Assembly: GCF_018687975.1 (NCBI RefSeq)
Contig: NZ_CP061310.1
Coordinates: 434,001 to 498,000, forward strand
DNA length: 64,000 nucleotides
Reading direction: 5' to 3'
From: Polynucleobacter sp. es-EL-1
GTDB lineage: Bacteria > Pseudomonadota > Gammaproteobacteria > Burkholderiales > Burkholderiaceae
The number at the start of each line of letters is the position of its first letter. Positions within the stretch are counted from its first letter, which is position 1. Below the pieces are notes generated by a model. The model was not told the origin of the DNA, did not search any database, and worked only from the letters and a program-made list of their open reading frames with translations. This document shows positions 24,030 through 32,438 of the stretch, in pieces. The translations under genes and the position numbers were made by a program.

Positions 24030-25562
24030 CTATTTAAGTGGCTTGTCTAATTGAAAGATGACGGGCGCATCCTCATCCACCTTGCTCTGGGATGGATCTA
24101 ACGCCCTTTCTTCACTAGTAGTGAAGTTGTAATCCTGACTTTGTACTACCGCTGCCGGCTTATCTAGAAAGCTAGTCACTAGAGCGGGAAATGCAATAAC
24201 CAATAGCACCATGATCAGTTGCAGGCCAACCCAGGGTAATGCACCCCAGTAGATGTCGCTACTCTTAACTTCTTTAGGTGCTACGCCTCGTAAATAGAAA
24301 AGCGCAAAACCGAAAGGAGGGTGCATAAATGAGGTTTGCATATTGACGCAGAGCATGACGCCAAACCATACCAGTGCAGCGCTGGCAGCAGCCTGTGGGT
24401 TGCCATTCATGGACGCGAGTAATACAGGTGCCAATAGTTTTACAGCCACTGGTGCCAGAAGCGGGACGATGATGAAAGCAATTTCAAAGAAGTCTAAAAA
24501 GAATGCCAAGAAAAAGACAAAGAGATTAACAACAATCAGAAAGCCAACCCAGCCACCGGGTAGGTTGGAGAATAATTCTTCAACCCAATGGCCTCCATCC
24601 ACTCCTTGGAATACTACTGAAAAGCAAGTAGAGCCAATCAGAATAAAGACCACCATTGCCGTTATGCGAGCGGTGTTTTGATAGGCCTCTTGAATGAGCC
24701 CTTTGAGATTCGGAATCTTTGCTCGTCTGAGCCACGCTAAAAGTAAGGCACCCATTGCTCCCATGGCGCCTGATTCTGTTGGGGTGGCAATACCCGTCAT
24801 GATGGTGCCCAGCACCAAGAAGATCAGGACGGCTGAGGGAATAATACCCAGCAAGCATTTTTTCCAAAGCTCCCAACCTTTAAGGGTTAGTTCACTCTCA
24901 GGTACGGGAGGTAAGTAATCTGGTTTAAAGCGCGACAAGAAGAATGTGTATAGGGCAAATAAGCCAATCTGTAAGAGCGATGGTCCCCAGGCGCCTAAAT
25001 ACATGCTGCCGACATCTGCGCTGCCACTTTGGGTTTTAAGTTGATCGGCTAAAACAATCAGAACAAGAGATGGGGGTACAAGCTGCGTGATGGTGCCAGA
25101 AGCCGCCAGAACGCCCGTGGCGTAACGCATGTTGTAACCATAGCGCATCATCACCGGTAAAGAAATCATAGCCATGGCGATCACCTGAGCCGCTACTGTC
25201 CCGGTAATGGCGCCCAAGATAAATCCGACAATGATCACTGAGTAACCAAGTCCACCACGGATACGTCCAAAAAGCTGTCCCATGGAATCGAGCATTTCTT
25301 CAGCGAGACCGCAGCGCTCTAGGATCGACCCCATAAAAGTGAAGAAGGGAATGGCCAGCAGCAAGTCATTAGCCAGAACACTGCCAAAAATCCGTTGTGG
25401 AATCGCTTGTAAAAAGGGCATGCCAAAAAAGTTTTCACTAATAGCAATTCCGGCAAAAAAGAGCCCTGCAGCCATTAAGGAAAAGGCTACTGGAAAACCA
25501 ATCAACATAAAAATGATTAGCCCGCCAAACATTAAGGGCGGCATCCATTCAAGCGGAATCAT
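24030..25562 (-). CDS. TRAP transporter large permease (DctM)
   Basis: A 510-residue inner-membrane protein with about 12 hydrophobic segments, the large subunit of a tripartite ATP-independent periplasmic transporter. Typical DctM stretches are FGGLIIFMLIGFPVAFSL at the N-terminus, AIPFFTFMGSILERCGLAEEMLDSMG near residue 72 and SGTITQLVPPSLVLIVLADQL near residue 155. The C-terminal 40 residues are a polar tail outside the usual family length. Its ATG overlaps the DctQ stop by four bases. No DctP binding-protein gene is adjacent, so the substrate is unknown and the receptor must lie elsewhere. Confidence 0.9.
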   Translation of the reverse strand: MIPLEWMPPLMFGGLIIFMLIGFPVAFSLMAAGLFFAGIAISENFFGMPFLQAIPQRIFGSVLANDLLLAIPFFTFMGSILERCGLAEEMLDSMGQLFGRIRGGLGYSVIIVGFILGAITGTVAAQVIAMAMISLPVMMRYGYNMRYATGVLAASGTITQLVPPSLVLIVLADQLKTQSGSADVGSMYLGAWGPSLLQIGLFALYTFFLSRFKPDYLPPVPESELTLKGWELWKKCLLGIIPSAVLIFLVLGTIMTGIATPTESGAMGAMGALLLAWLRRAKIPNLKGLIQEAYQNTARITAMVVFILIGSTCFSVVFQGVDGGHWVEELFSNLPGGWVGFLIVVNLFVFFLAFFLDFFEIAFIIVPLLAPVAVKLLAPVLLASMNGNPQAAASAALVWFGVMLCVNMQTSFMHPPFGFALFYLRGVAPKEVKSSDIYWGALPWVGLQLIMVLLVIAFPALVTSFLDKPAAVVQSQDYNFTTSEERALDPSQSKVDEDAPVIFQLDKPLK

Positions 25563-26110
25563 TGCATGGGCTTTTCGTAATCGAGATCAGCAAGCGGAAG
25601 GGTATCTTTACCTTTGAGTATGCCAATGCGCTTAATGATTTCAGAGATACCTTGTAGGCTCAACATAAAAAAGCCAAACGGCACCACAAACTTAATGGGA
25701 TAACGAAGCAGACCTCCTGCATTAAGGGAGTGCTCTGAGACGATCCATGAGGGATAAAACAAAGTAGTCCAAGATAGCCAAGCAAATAATATGCAGGCAG
25801 GCATTAAAAATAGGATCAGACCGAAAAGATCGATATAAATGCGGCCACGGTCTGATAGCTGGGAATAAATTAGATCTACTCTGACGTGCTCATTGCGCTT
25901 GAGGGTGTAGGGGGCAGCAAGCATCACTGCTGCAGCAAATAAATACCACTGCAACTCTAGCGGCCAGTTGTTACTGATATCCAAGCCATAGCGGAGTAAA
26001 GCATTAACAGCAGAAACGATGCACGATAGCAAAATCATCCAGCCAGCTATCTTGCCGAGCACTTGGTTTAGTCGATCAATTCCAGTGGAAAGTGCTCCCC
26101 AAAAGCCCAT
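25559..26110 (-). CDS. TRAP transporter small permease (DctQ)
   Basis: A 183-residue membrane protein with four hydrophobic segments, the small subunit of a TRAP transporter. The family pattern is seen in LNQVLGKIAGWMILLSCIVSAVNALLRYGLD near residue 13, WPLELQWYLFAAAVMLAAPYTLKRNEHVRVDLIY near 48 and PIKFVVPFGFFMLSLQGISEIIKR near 142. It starts five bases after the argH stop and overlaps the DctM gene downstream, so argH-dctQ-dctM looks like one transcript. That could mean the imported compound is linked to arginine or fumarate metabolism, but co-location is the only hint. Confidence 0.88.
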   Translation of the reverse strand: MGFWGALSTGIDRLNQVLGKIAGWMILLSCIVSAVNALLRYGLDISNNWPLELQWYLFAAAVMLAAPYTLKRNEHVRVDLIYSQLSDRGRIYIDLFGLILFLMPACILFAWLSWTTLFYPSWIVSEHSLNAGGLLRYPIKFVVPFGFFMLSLQGISEIIKRIGILKGKDTLPLADLDYEKPMQ

Positions 26111-26115
26111 TTGAT

Positions 26116-27534
26116 TTAAAGGTCTGCACGAGCCCGTTTAATTGCTGCTAGAACTTGTGTGGGCGCAGTTCCACCAGCGTGTTGTCGTGAATTCACTGAG
26201 CCATCAACTGTTAGCAGAGCAAAAACATCATCACCCATGAGCTCTGGTCGATTGTCCAATCCACAAGCAAAGCGTAGCTCAGAAAGACTGAGGTCAGTAA
26301 GCATGCAGTTGCGACCTACGCAGGCCTTAACAGCATGTGCGACTGCTTCGTGGGCATCACGGAATGCTAGGCCCTTTTTAACGAGGTAGTCAGCAAGGTC
26401 GGTGGCGGTTGCAAAACCTTCTTCAGCAGCCGCTTTCATCACATCAGCCTTTACTTCAATATGGGGAACCATATCCGCAAAAATACGTAAGGTATCTTGC
26501 ACGGTGTCTACTGCGTCAAATAGCGGCTCTTTATCCTCTTGATTATCTTTGTTGTACGCCAAAGGCTGACTCTTCATGAGAGTTAAGAGGGCGATTAAAT
26601 CACCATATACACGACCCGTTTTACCGCGAGCTAATTCTGGTACGTCTGGATTTTTCTTTTGCGGCATGATCGAGCTGCCTGTACAGAAGCGATCTGGTAA
26701 ATCAATAAAGCCAAAACGGGGGCTGAGCCATAACACCAGCTCTTCTGATAGGCGTGAAACATGCATCATCAAGATTGAAGCAAAGGCACAAAACTCAATA
26801 GCAAAGTCACGATCAGATACGGCATCTAAGGAGTTGTTGCAGATCCCATCAAATCCTAAAATTTTAGCTACTTGTTCACGATCAATAGGGTAGGTTGTGC
26901 CTGCCAGTGCAGCAGCGCCTAGTGGAAGGCGATTAAAGCGCGCACGAAGGTCAGCTAGGCGACTGGCATCGCGACTAAACATTTCGTAATAGGCCATCAA
27001 GTGATGACCAAATGTAATAGGCTGGGCCACTTGCAAATGGGTGTGACCTGGCATGATGGTTGCTGAATGTTTTTCAGCAAGATCTAATAAAGCCACACGT
27101 AATGTTTTTAGCGTATCTGCAATTTGATCAACGTTAGCACGCAACCAGAGGCGCAAGTCGGTTGCCACTTGGTCATTCCGTGAACGACCAGTGTGGAGGC
27201 GTTTTCCAGCATCACCTACGAGTTCAGTGAGGCGAGCCTCAATATTGAGATGTACATCTTCAAGGGCGAGCTGCCAGTTAAATTCACCAGCCTCAATTTC
27301 ACTTTGAATTTGCGCCATTCCTCTTTGAATATCCGCTAAATCCTGAGCACTAATAATTTTTTGACTCGCCAGCATTTGCGCATGGGCTAATGAGCCTGCG
27401 ATATCGACCAAGGCAAAACGTTGATCAAAACCAATTGAGGCGGTATAACGTTGAACCAGTTCGTCAACGGGTTCGGTAAAACGGGCCGACCAAGCTTGGG
27501 CTTTGTTGGCAAGGGAATTTTTGGATGAGCTCAT
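26116..27534 (-). CDS. argH: Argininosuccinate lyase
   Basis: A 472-residue enzyme of the fumarase/aspartase superfamily that splits argininosuccinate into arginine and fumarate, the last step of arginine synthesis. The signature GSSIMPQKKNPDVPELARGK lies near residue 286; its serine is the catalytic base. LHTGRSRNDQVATDLRLW near 112 and MPGHTHLQVAQPITFGHH near 160 are the other two active-site regions. The frame stays open upstream to 27702, but that part overlaps hemC on the other strand and is not family-like; the ATG at 27534 is used. It is divergent from hemC with only 43 bases between starts. Confidence 0.95.
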   Translation of the reverse strand: MSSSKNSLANKAQAWSARFTEPVDELVQRYTASIGFDQRFALVDIAGSLAHAQMLASQKIISAQDLADIQRGMAQIQSEIEAGEFNWQLALEDVHLNIEARLTELVGDAGKRLHTGRSRNDQVATDLRLWLRANVDQIADTLKTLRVALLDLAEKHSATIMPGHTHLQVAQPITFGHHLMAYYEMFSRDASRLADLRARFNRLPLGAAALAGTTYPIDREQVAKILGFDGICNNSLDAVSDRDFAIEFCAFASILMMHVSRLSEELVLWLSPRFGFIDLPDRFCTGSSIMPQKKNPDVPELARGKTGRVYGDLIALLTLMKSQPLAYNKDNQEDKEPLFDAVDTVQDTLRIFADMVPHIEVKADVMKAAAEEGFATATDLADYLVKKGLAFRDAHEAVAHAVKACVGRNCMLTDLSLSELRFACGLDNRPELMGDDVFALLTVDGSVNSRQHAGGTAPTQVLAAIKRARADL

Positions 27535-27577
27535 AAACGCAGTATATTGGTGTAGGTCTTTGATTATTTTAAATGTT

Positions 27578-28564
27578 ATGTCCCAAACCCCTATTTCTAG
27601 CTCAGCATCCACCCTTTCTAGCCCTCCACAGCGCCTGGTAATTGCCTCTCGTGAGAGTCGTCTTGCCATGTGGCAGGCTGAACATGTGCGGGATTGCCTC
27701 AAAAAGCTCTATCCCGAGTGCGATGTCCAGATTTTGGGGATGACCACCCGTGGCGACCAAATATTAGATAAAGCCCTCTCTAAAGTTGGTGGAAAGGGTT
27801 TATTTGTGAAAGAGCTGGAGACGGCCTTAGAGGATGGTCGGGCGGATTTAGCGGTTCATTCCTTAAAAGACGTCCCTATGGTCATGCCTGAGGGATTTGA
27901 GCTGGCATGTGTCATGGCTCGAGAGGATGCCCATGATGCCTTTGTATCCAATGACTATGAGAGTCTGGAGGACTTACCAAGGGGCGCTGTAGTGGGTACT
28001 TCTAGTCTGCGTCGCGAATCTGTTCTCAGGGCAAAGTTCCCTCATCTAGAAATTTTGCCTTTGCGCGGAAATTTGGATACGCGTATGGGTAAGCTAGATC
28101 GCGGGGAGTATCAGGCAATTATCTTGGCGGCTGCAGGACTTAAGCGTCTTGGCTTAGAGAGTCGGATACGGGCGCTACTACCTATTGATCCCTATACGCC
28201 GGCAGCAGGACAGGGTGCTTTGGGTATTGAAACGCTGAGCAAGCATCCCAAGATTAAGCAATGGCTCGCCCCTTTAAATGACTTACCAACCTTATATGCA
28301 GTCACTGCTGAACGAATGGTGTCACGTCAGTTGGGTGGTTCTTGTGAGGTGCCTTTGGCGGCATATGCCACATGGAATCAAGATCACATGAGTATCCGTT
28401 CTTTTGTTGCTAGCGTAGATGGCAAAGCAAATTGCTTGGCAAGTGCCCAAGGATCAGTCAGAAGCTTGGCAGAAGCTGAGGCTTTGGGGTTGACAGTGGC
28501 ACAAGACTTAATTGCGCAAGGTGCAGCCAATCTCTTGCCAAATGGTTTACCTAGTTCAACCTAG
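27578..28564 (+). CDS. hemC: Hydroxymethylbilane synthase (porphobilinogen deaminase)
   Basis: A 328-residue enzyme that joins four porphobilinogen units into hydroxymethylbilane for haem and corrinoid synthesis. Conserved parts are LVIASRESRLAMWQAE near residue 22, MTTRGDQILDKAL, GKGLFVKELETAL near 88, AVHSLKDVPM and VGTSSLRRES. The cofactor-binding cysteine is in LGGSCEVPLAAYA near residue 256. An upstream in-frame start at 27503 lies inside argH; the ATG at 27578 is chosen by family length. hemD follows after 17 bases. Confidence 0.95.
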   Translation: MSQTPISSSASTLSSPPQRLVIASRESRLAMWQAEHVRDCLKKLYPECDVQILGMTTRGDQILDKALSKVGGKGLFVKELETALEDGRADLAVHSLKDVPMVMPEGFELACVMAREDAHDAFVSNDYESLEDLPRGAVVGTSSLRRESVLRAKFPHLEILPLRGNLDTRMGKLDRGEYQAIILAAAGLKRLGLESRIRALLPIDPYTPAAGQGALGIETLSKHPKIKQWLAPLNDLPTLYAVTAERMVSRQLGGSCEVPLAAYATWNQDHMSIRSFVASVDGKANCLASAQGSVRSLAEAEALGLTVAQDLIAQGAANLLPNGLPSST

Positions 28565-28581
28565 TCTTACATCAAGCGCAT

Positions 28582-29394
28582 ATGGGTAACAAGACGATTG
28601 TGATCACCCGCCCGAGCGGGCAGTCACAGCATTTATCCGAAATGCTCAGGTCTGGTTTGCTTAGCAGTGGGATGCTCCCAGAGCGCTGTCCACGGATTAT
28701 TACTTTGCCGCTGCTTAATATTGCCCCTAAAACAGATGAATCTCTCAAATCACATATCCAGGCTAGCTTAAAAGCGGCTGACCTCATTATTTTTGTCAGC
28801 CCGAATGCGGTGGAATGCACCATGGGTTTGCTTCATCATGCTTGGCAGGGGCTGCTTAATCAGGCTGTGCCGATTGGAGTCATGGGGGGTAGCAGTCAAG
28901 CTGCTCTCAAGCAACACGGTATTGGCACTCAGGGTAGTCTTAGCAACATTATTTTGCCTACCGATAGCGCACACTGGGACTCTGAGGGTTTATGGAATGA
29001 GTTGCAACAATTAGACTGGGATTGGACTGCTAAAAAGGTCATCATTTTTAAAGGAGAGGGTGGTCGAGATTGGCTGGCCAATACCTTGGAAAACGCTGGG
29101 GCTCAAGTAGAACCTATTTCGGTATACGCCCGTGTGCCTCTAGATCCCGAGGATTCCGCTTGGCATGCTATTCATGAAATTGATTTTTCTCAATCACTCT
29201 GGATGCTCACCTCATCAGAGGCCGTACGCTATCTTGATCAGGCTAAATTACCCTTGGATACTGCTATGGCAATTTGCCCACATCATCGGATTTCAGATGC
29301 AGCTGAGCAAATTGGTTTTGGAGAGGTATTTACTTGCGAACCAGGTGATGCTTCTCTGGTTGCAGCTGCGCAGAATTGGCTGCTGATTAAATAA
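28582..29394 (+). CDS. hemD: Uroporphyrinogen-III synthase
   Basis: A 270-residue protein of the HemD family, which closes hydroxymethylbilane into uroporphyrinogen III with inversion of ring D. HemD sequences diverge strongly. The visible features are the two-domain pattern TIVITRPSGQSQHLSEML at the start, DLIIFVSPNAVECTMG near residue 72, VIIFKGEGGRDWLANTLENAGAQVEPISVYAR near 153 and LWMLTSSEAVRYL near 208. The position just after hemC is the strongest support. It is convergent with ubiC, only seven bases away, with no clear terminator between them. Confidence 0.9.
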   Translation: MGNKTIVITRPSGQSQHLSEMLRSGLLSSGMLPERCPRIITLPLLNIAPKTDESLKSHIQASLKAADLIIFVSPNAVECTMGLLHHAWQGLLNQAVPIGVMGGSSQAALKQHGIGTQGSLSNIILPTDSAHWDSEGLWNELQQLDWDWTAKKVIIFKGEGGRDWLANTLENAGAQVEPISVYARVPLDPEDSAWHAIHEIDFSQSLWMLTSSEAVRYLDQAKLPLDTAMAICPHHRISDAAEQIGFGEVFTCEPGDASLVAAAQNWLLIK

Positions 29395-29401
29395 ATCAAC
29401 A

Positions 29402-29971
29402 CTACTGTTGGTAGTTTAGTAGAGCAGGTAGAAAGACTTCATTGACTAATAAAGGGTGTCCCTTTAACTGGTAAAGAGTTCGTCTTGCCCAAACTGCTTT
29501 TGGTAAGTCAGAATACTGCTTAAAACATTTTTGCCACAATTCATTTTTTTTATCTAGGCGGGCAATTTCACGAAGCGGCTTCCTCTTGGAGTGCATACGC
29601 GTTTTAGCAAATAGCACAGCGCCTAATGGTTTTTTCCCAAGTCGCAAGATGGCGTGATTGCTTCCGCTTGAGCTGGTAATTGGAATAATGCTGTGAGCCA
29701 TCACGAGTGGGATTTGATTGACGCAGAGAAGGACTTCTCGGACGCGGCATCGCGTGATCTTGAAATGAAAATAGCGACTCTCGTCGCTATTCAGGTTTTG
29801 ACGGCAATCGCGTAAAACCACTACCTCTAGTTTTTGCCCGATTGCCTGTTCAATTTTTTGAGTTAAAGAACCCGTATCGCTCAGCCAAGATTGCCACTTG
29901 CGTGGCGCTTGGTGTAGTTCACCGGAATCGACTCGATTCCATGCAGAACGGAGACGACGACGGTGAATCAT
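29402..29971 (-). CDS. ubiC: Chorismate-pyruvate lyase
   Basis: A 189-residue enzyme that removes pyruvate from chorismate to give 4-hydroxybenzoate, the first step of ubiquinone synthesis. The family pattern is WLSDTGSLTQKIEQ near residue 29, VREVLLCVNQIPLVMAHSIIP near 77 (the conserved arginine binds the product), LGKKPLGAVLF near 110 and a C-terminal ARRTLY, HPLLVNEVFLPALL. Sequence identity to E. coli UbiC looks modest, but motif order and length agree. It starts two bases after the helicase stop on the same strand. Confidence 0.85.
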   Translation of the reverse strand: MIHRRRLRSAWNRVDSGELHQAPRKWQSWLSDTGSLTQKIEQAIGQKLEVVVLRDCRQNLNSDESRYFHFKITRCRVREVLLCVNQIPLVMAHSIIPITSSSGSNHAILRLGKKPLGAVLFAKTRMHSKRKPLREIARLDKKNELWQKCFKQYSDLPKAVWARRTLYQLKGHPLLVNEVFLPALLNYQQ

Positions 29972-29973
29972 TT

Positions 29974-31500
29974 TTAGCTACCGCTAAAGTTTCTACGTTG
30001 ACCGCCAGATTTTGGTTTAGCAAAACGTGGACCAGCGGATGGACGTGAATCTCCAGAGCGAGATGGACGTGAGTCAGCAGAACGTGCTGGGCGTGAATCA
30101 GCAAAACGATTACCACCAGCTGGACGGGAATCGCCAGAGCGAGATTCGAAATGATTGCCTGAGCGATTGCCACCGCCCCCACCACCAGAACGAGACTCTG
30201 AGCGAGCACCAGAACCATAACGACCACCACCGCCACCAGAACGATTGCCGCCGCCAAAACCACCGCCAGAGCGACCGCCGCCTGGGCGACCACCACCACC
30301 GCCAAAGCTAGGCTTGGCTTGTGGCTCTAAGCCAGCAATGACTGAAGCAACGATATCTTGCTGCGTAAAGCGCTCGATGTTGCGAATCTTAGCGCGATCA
30401 CGATGTTCTACCAAAGTGATAGCTACGCCATTACGACCCGCACGACCAGTACGACCGATGCGGTGCGTATAGTCTTCTGGTTTCATTGGCAAGCCAAAGT
30501 TAATCACGTGACTAATACGGGGCACATCGATACCGCGAGCTGCCACATCAGTTGCTACCAAAATCTTGGTGTGACCTTTGCGAAGAGACTCCAGACGACG
30601 CATACGAACAGCTTGAGGCATTGCACCATGCAAGGCGCTTGCCTCGTAACCATTGGCGCGTAATGTATCAGCAATTTTTTCGCTTTCAACTTGAGTGCTT
30701 GCAAACACAACCGCTTGATCTAAAGAGGCATCAGCCAAAATATGCTCGAGCAATTTATGTTTGTGCGACATGCTATCAGCCCAATGCAATTTCTGTTCGA
30801 TATTTGCATGCTTTTCGCCAGCATGAGCAAGCTCAATACGCATGGCGTTAGTAGTTAGCTCGTTGGCCAAAGACATAATCTTTGGTGCAAAGGTTGCAGA
30901 GAACATCAAGGTTTGATTGCGACCAGAGCAACGCTTATCAATTGCTTCAAGATCATCAGCAAATCCCATGTCGAGCATGCGATCAGCTTCATCAATGACC
31001 AATTGTTTAACGTCATCTAAACGAATCGCTTTGCTGTCGCTCAAGTCGAGTAAGCGACCTGGAGTTGCGACAACTAACAATGCGCCTTTGAGGGCTTGGA
31101 TCTGTTTGCCGTAAGGCATACCACCCATCACGGTTGCAATACGAATGCCTTTCATACCGCGAACTAAGTTCACGGCATCAGCAGCAACTTGTTGCGCTAA
31201 TTCACGGGTAGGGCAGAGCACCAACACCTTAGGTTGGGCACGACCTGGTACAGGTGAGTTGTTTGGATTATCTTCAATCAATTGATTAATTAAAGGTAAT
31301 AAAAAGGCGGCGGTCTTACCGCTACCGGTTTGGCTGCTGACCAATAAGTCCCCGCCAGCTAGAGCCGCAGGAATAACCTGAGCTTGCACTGGAGTGGCTT
31401 GGGTGTAACCCAATTCAGCAACGTTTTTGAGAAGTGGCGCCGCGAGGGCGAAAGACTGGAAATCATTTCCAGCAGGATTGGTTTCTTTAGAAAAAGTCAT
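29974..31500 (-). CDS. DEAD-box ATP-dependent RNA helicase (RhlE-like)
   Basis: A helicase of about 508 residues with all core motifs: the Q-motif region LGYTQATPVQAQVIPAAL, SSQTGSGKTAAF (motif I), PTRELAQQ, ATPGRLLDL, DEADRMLDMGF (II), SATFAP (III), and HRIGRTGRAGRNG (VI). After residue 365 a low-complexity tail begins, first glycine-rich with RSGGG-like units and then repeats of the form SRSGDSRP and ADSRPAR, likely RNA-binding. It unwinds RNA in ribosome assembly or mRNA turnover. The frame is open to 31542; the ATG at 31500 (MTFSKET) is chosen because the upstream residues are not family-like, but the start is uncertain (AAGGGG lies 12 bases upstream). Confidence 0.9.
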   Translation of the reverse strand: MTFSKETNPAGNDFQSFALAAPLLKNVAELGYTQATPVQAQVIPAALAGGDLLVSSQTGSGKTAAFLLPLINQLIEDNPNNSPVPGRAQPKVLVLCPTRELAQQVAADAVNLVRGMKGIRIATVMGGMPYGKQIQALKGALLVVATPGRLLDLSDSKAIRLDDVKQLVIDEADRMLDMGFADDLEAIDKRCSGRNQTLMFSATFAPKIMSLANELTTNAMRIELAHAGEKHANIEQKLHWADSMSHKHKLLEHILADASLDQAVVFASTQVESEKIADTLRANGYEASALHGAMPQAVRMRRLESLRKGHTKILVATDVAARGIDVPRISHVINFGLPMKPEDYTHRIGRTGRAGRNGVAITLVEHRDRAKIRNIERFTQQDIVASVIAGLEPQAKPSFGGGGGRPGGGRSGGGFGGGNRSGGGGGRYGSGARSESRSGGGGGGNRSGNHFESRSGDSRPAGGNRFADSRPARSADSRPSRSGDSRPSAGPRFAKPKSGGQRRNFSGS

Positions 31501-31752
31501 GCTATTACACATCCCCTTTAAGGGATGTCTCCGTGTATACACTCTTTGTTTTTTAATTGAGTGTGATGGTCAAAGGCATCGACCATCAGACAGGCGGCAG
31601 CGCGTTTTGTAACTTCGGTGTTTATGACTTCTAAACGATGCGCTGAAATATAGCTGGGGGGCGATGAATCAAAATGCTTAAAAAAGCTCACCATTATGGC
31701 ATTTTAAGAATGCAATTACAAGGGTTTTCCCGAATTTAATTATCATGAGTCA

Positions 31753-32418
31753 ATGAACTGGTTCATTAGCCCCTCAAGCGTTGGCATCGTAGACTTTCCT
31801 ACTTATTTGGTGGGCACGATTCTGACCATCTTATTTCCAGGGCCTAACTCTTTATATGTTTTAACAATAGCTTCTCTTAAGGGATGGCGTGCTGGCGCCT
31901 GGGCTTCATTCGGAATTTTTATTGGTGATGCTATTTTGATGTTGGGAGTTGCTTTGGGTGCAGCATCCCTTTTGAGTGCTTCCTCAACATTATTTAATAT
32001 CATGCGCGCCGTGGGGGCGGCTTACTTAGTTTGGCTGGGATATGGCTTTATACGCGATGGTGTGGCGCGCTGGCGCGGGGTGCGCATTACATCTACTCAG
32101 GAAGATCGCGCTAATTATCTCAATACCTTGCACCCCAGCATCGCCGCCTTGCTCCTGTCTCTTACTAACCCCAAGGCAATATTTTTCTTTATTTCTTTTT
32201 TCTCGCAATTTATAAAACCGGATAACCAGCATCCCGTCTATGCATTCTTATATCTAGCCATTGTTTTGCAGGTAGTGAGCATGGCCTATTTAAGTAGCTT
32301 AATTGTTGCTGGGCAATTCTTCCTTAGCTATTTTCAAAAGCACCCGCGATATTCTTCGGTGCTGTGGATATTGGTTGGTACGTTGCTAGTCGTCTTTGGT
32401 GGGAAGTTGTTGCTCTAA
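31753..32418 (+). CDS. LysE-family amino acid exporter (LeuE-like)
   Basis: A 221-residue inner-membrane protein with about six hydrophobic segments, of the LysE/RhtB superfamily. The family motif ILFPGPNSLYVLTIAS lies near residue 28, followed by GWRAGAWASFGIFIGDAILMLGVALGAASLL. FNIMRAVGAAYLVWLGYGFIRDG near 77 and LTNPKAIFFFISFFSQFI near 136 are also conserved. The stretch around TYLVGTILTILFPGPN and GIFIGDAILM is most like the leucine exporter LeuE, though the exported amino acid is not certain. It is divergent from the helicase gene and convergent with the aldehyde dehydrogenase gene. Confidence 0.85.
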   Translation: MNWFISPSSVGIVDFPTYLVGTILTILFPGPNSLYVLTIASLKGWRAGAWASFGIFIGDAILMLGVALGAASLLSASSTLFNIMRAVGAAYLVWLGYGFIRDGVARWRGVRITSTQEDRANYLNTLHPSIAALLLSLTNPKAIFFFISFFSQFIKPDNQHPVYAFLYLAIVLQVVSMAYLSSLIVAGQFFLSYFQKHPRYSSVLWILVGTLLVVFGGKLLL

Positions 32419-32438
32419 AACCAATATTGCACTTAGTC

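Noticed and set aside
27534..27702. N-terminal extension of the argH frame
   Set aside because: It runs through the hemC gene on the other strand, is not family-like, and the ATG at 27534 gives the usual length.
29919..30305. A 128-codon minus-strand frame rich in Ala and Val, and plus-strand His/Gln-rich frames over the same place
   Set aside because: They are shifted readings of the repetitive Gly/Arg/Ser tail of the helicase gene; composition and lack of start signals argue against real genes.
30000..30310. Short repeats that look at first like a CRISPR array or satellite
   Set aside because: Unit length and spacing are irregular, there are no unique spacers, and the frame encodes the helicase tail.
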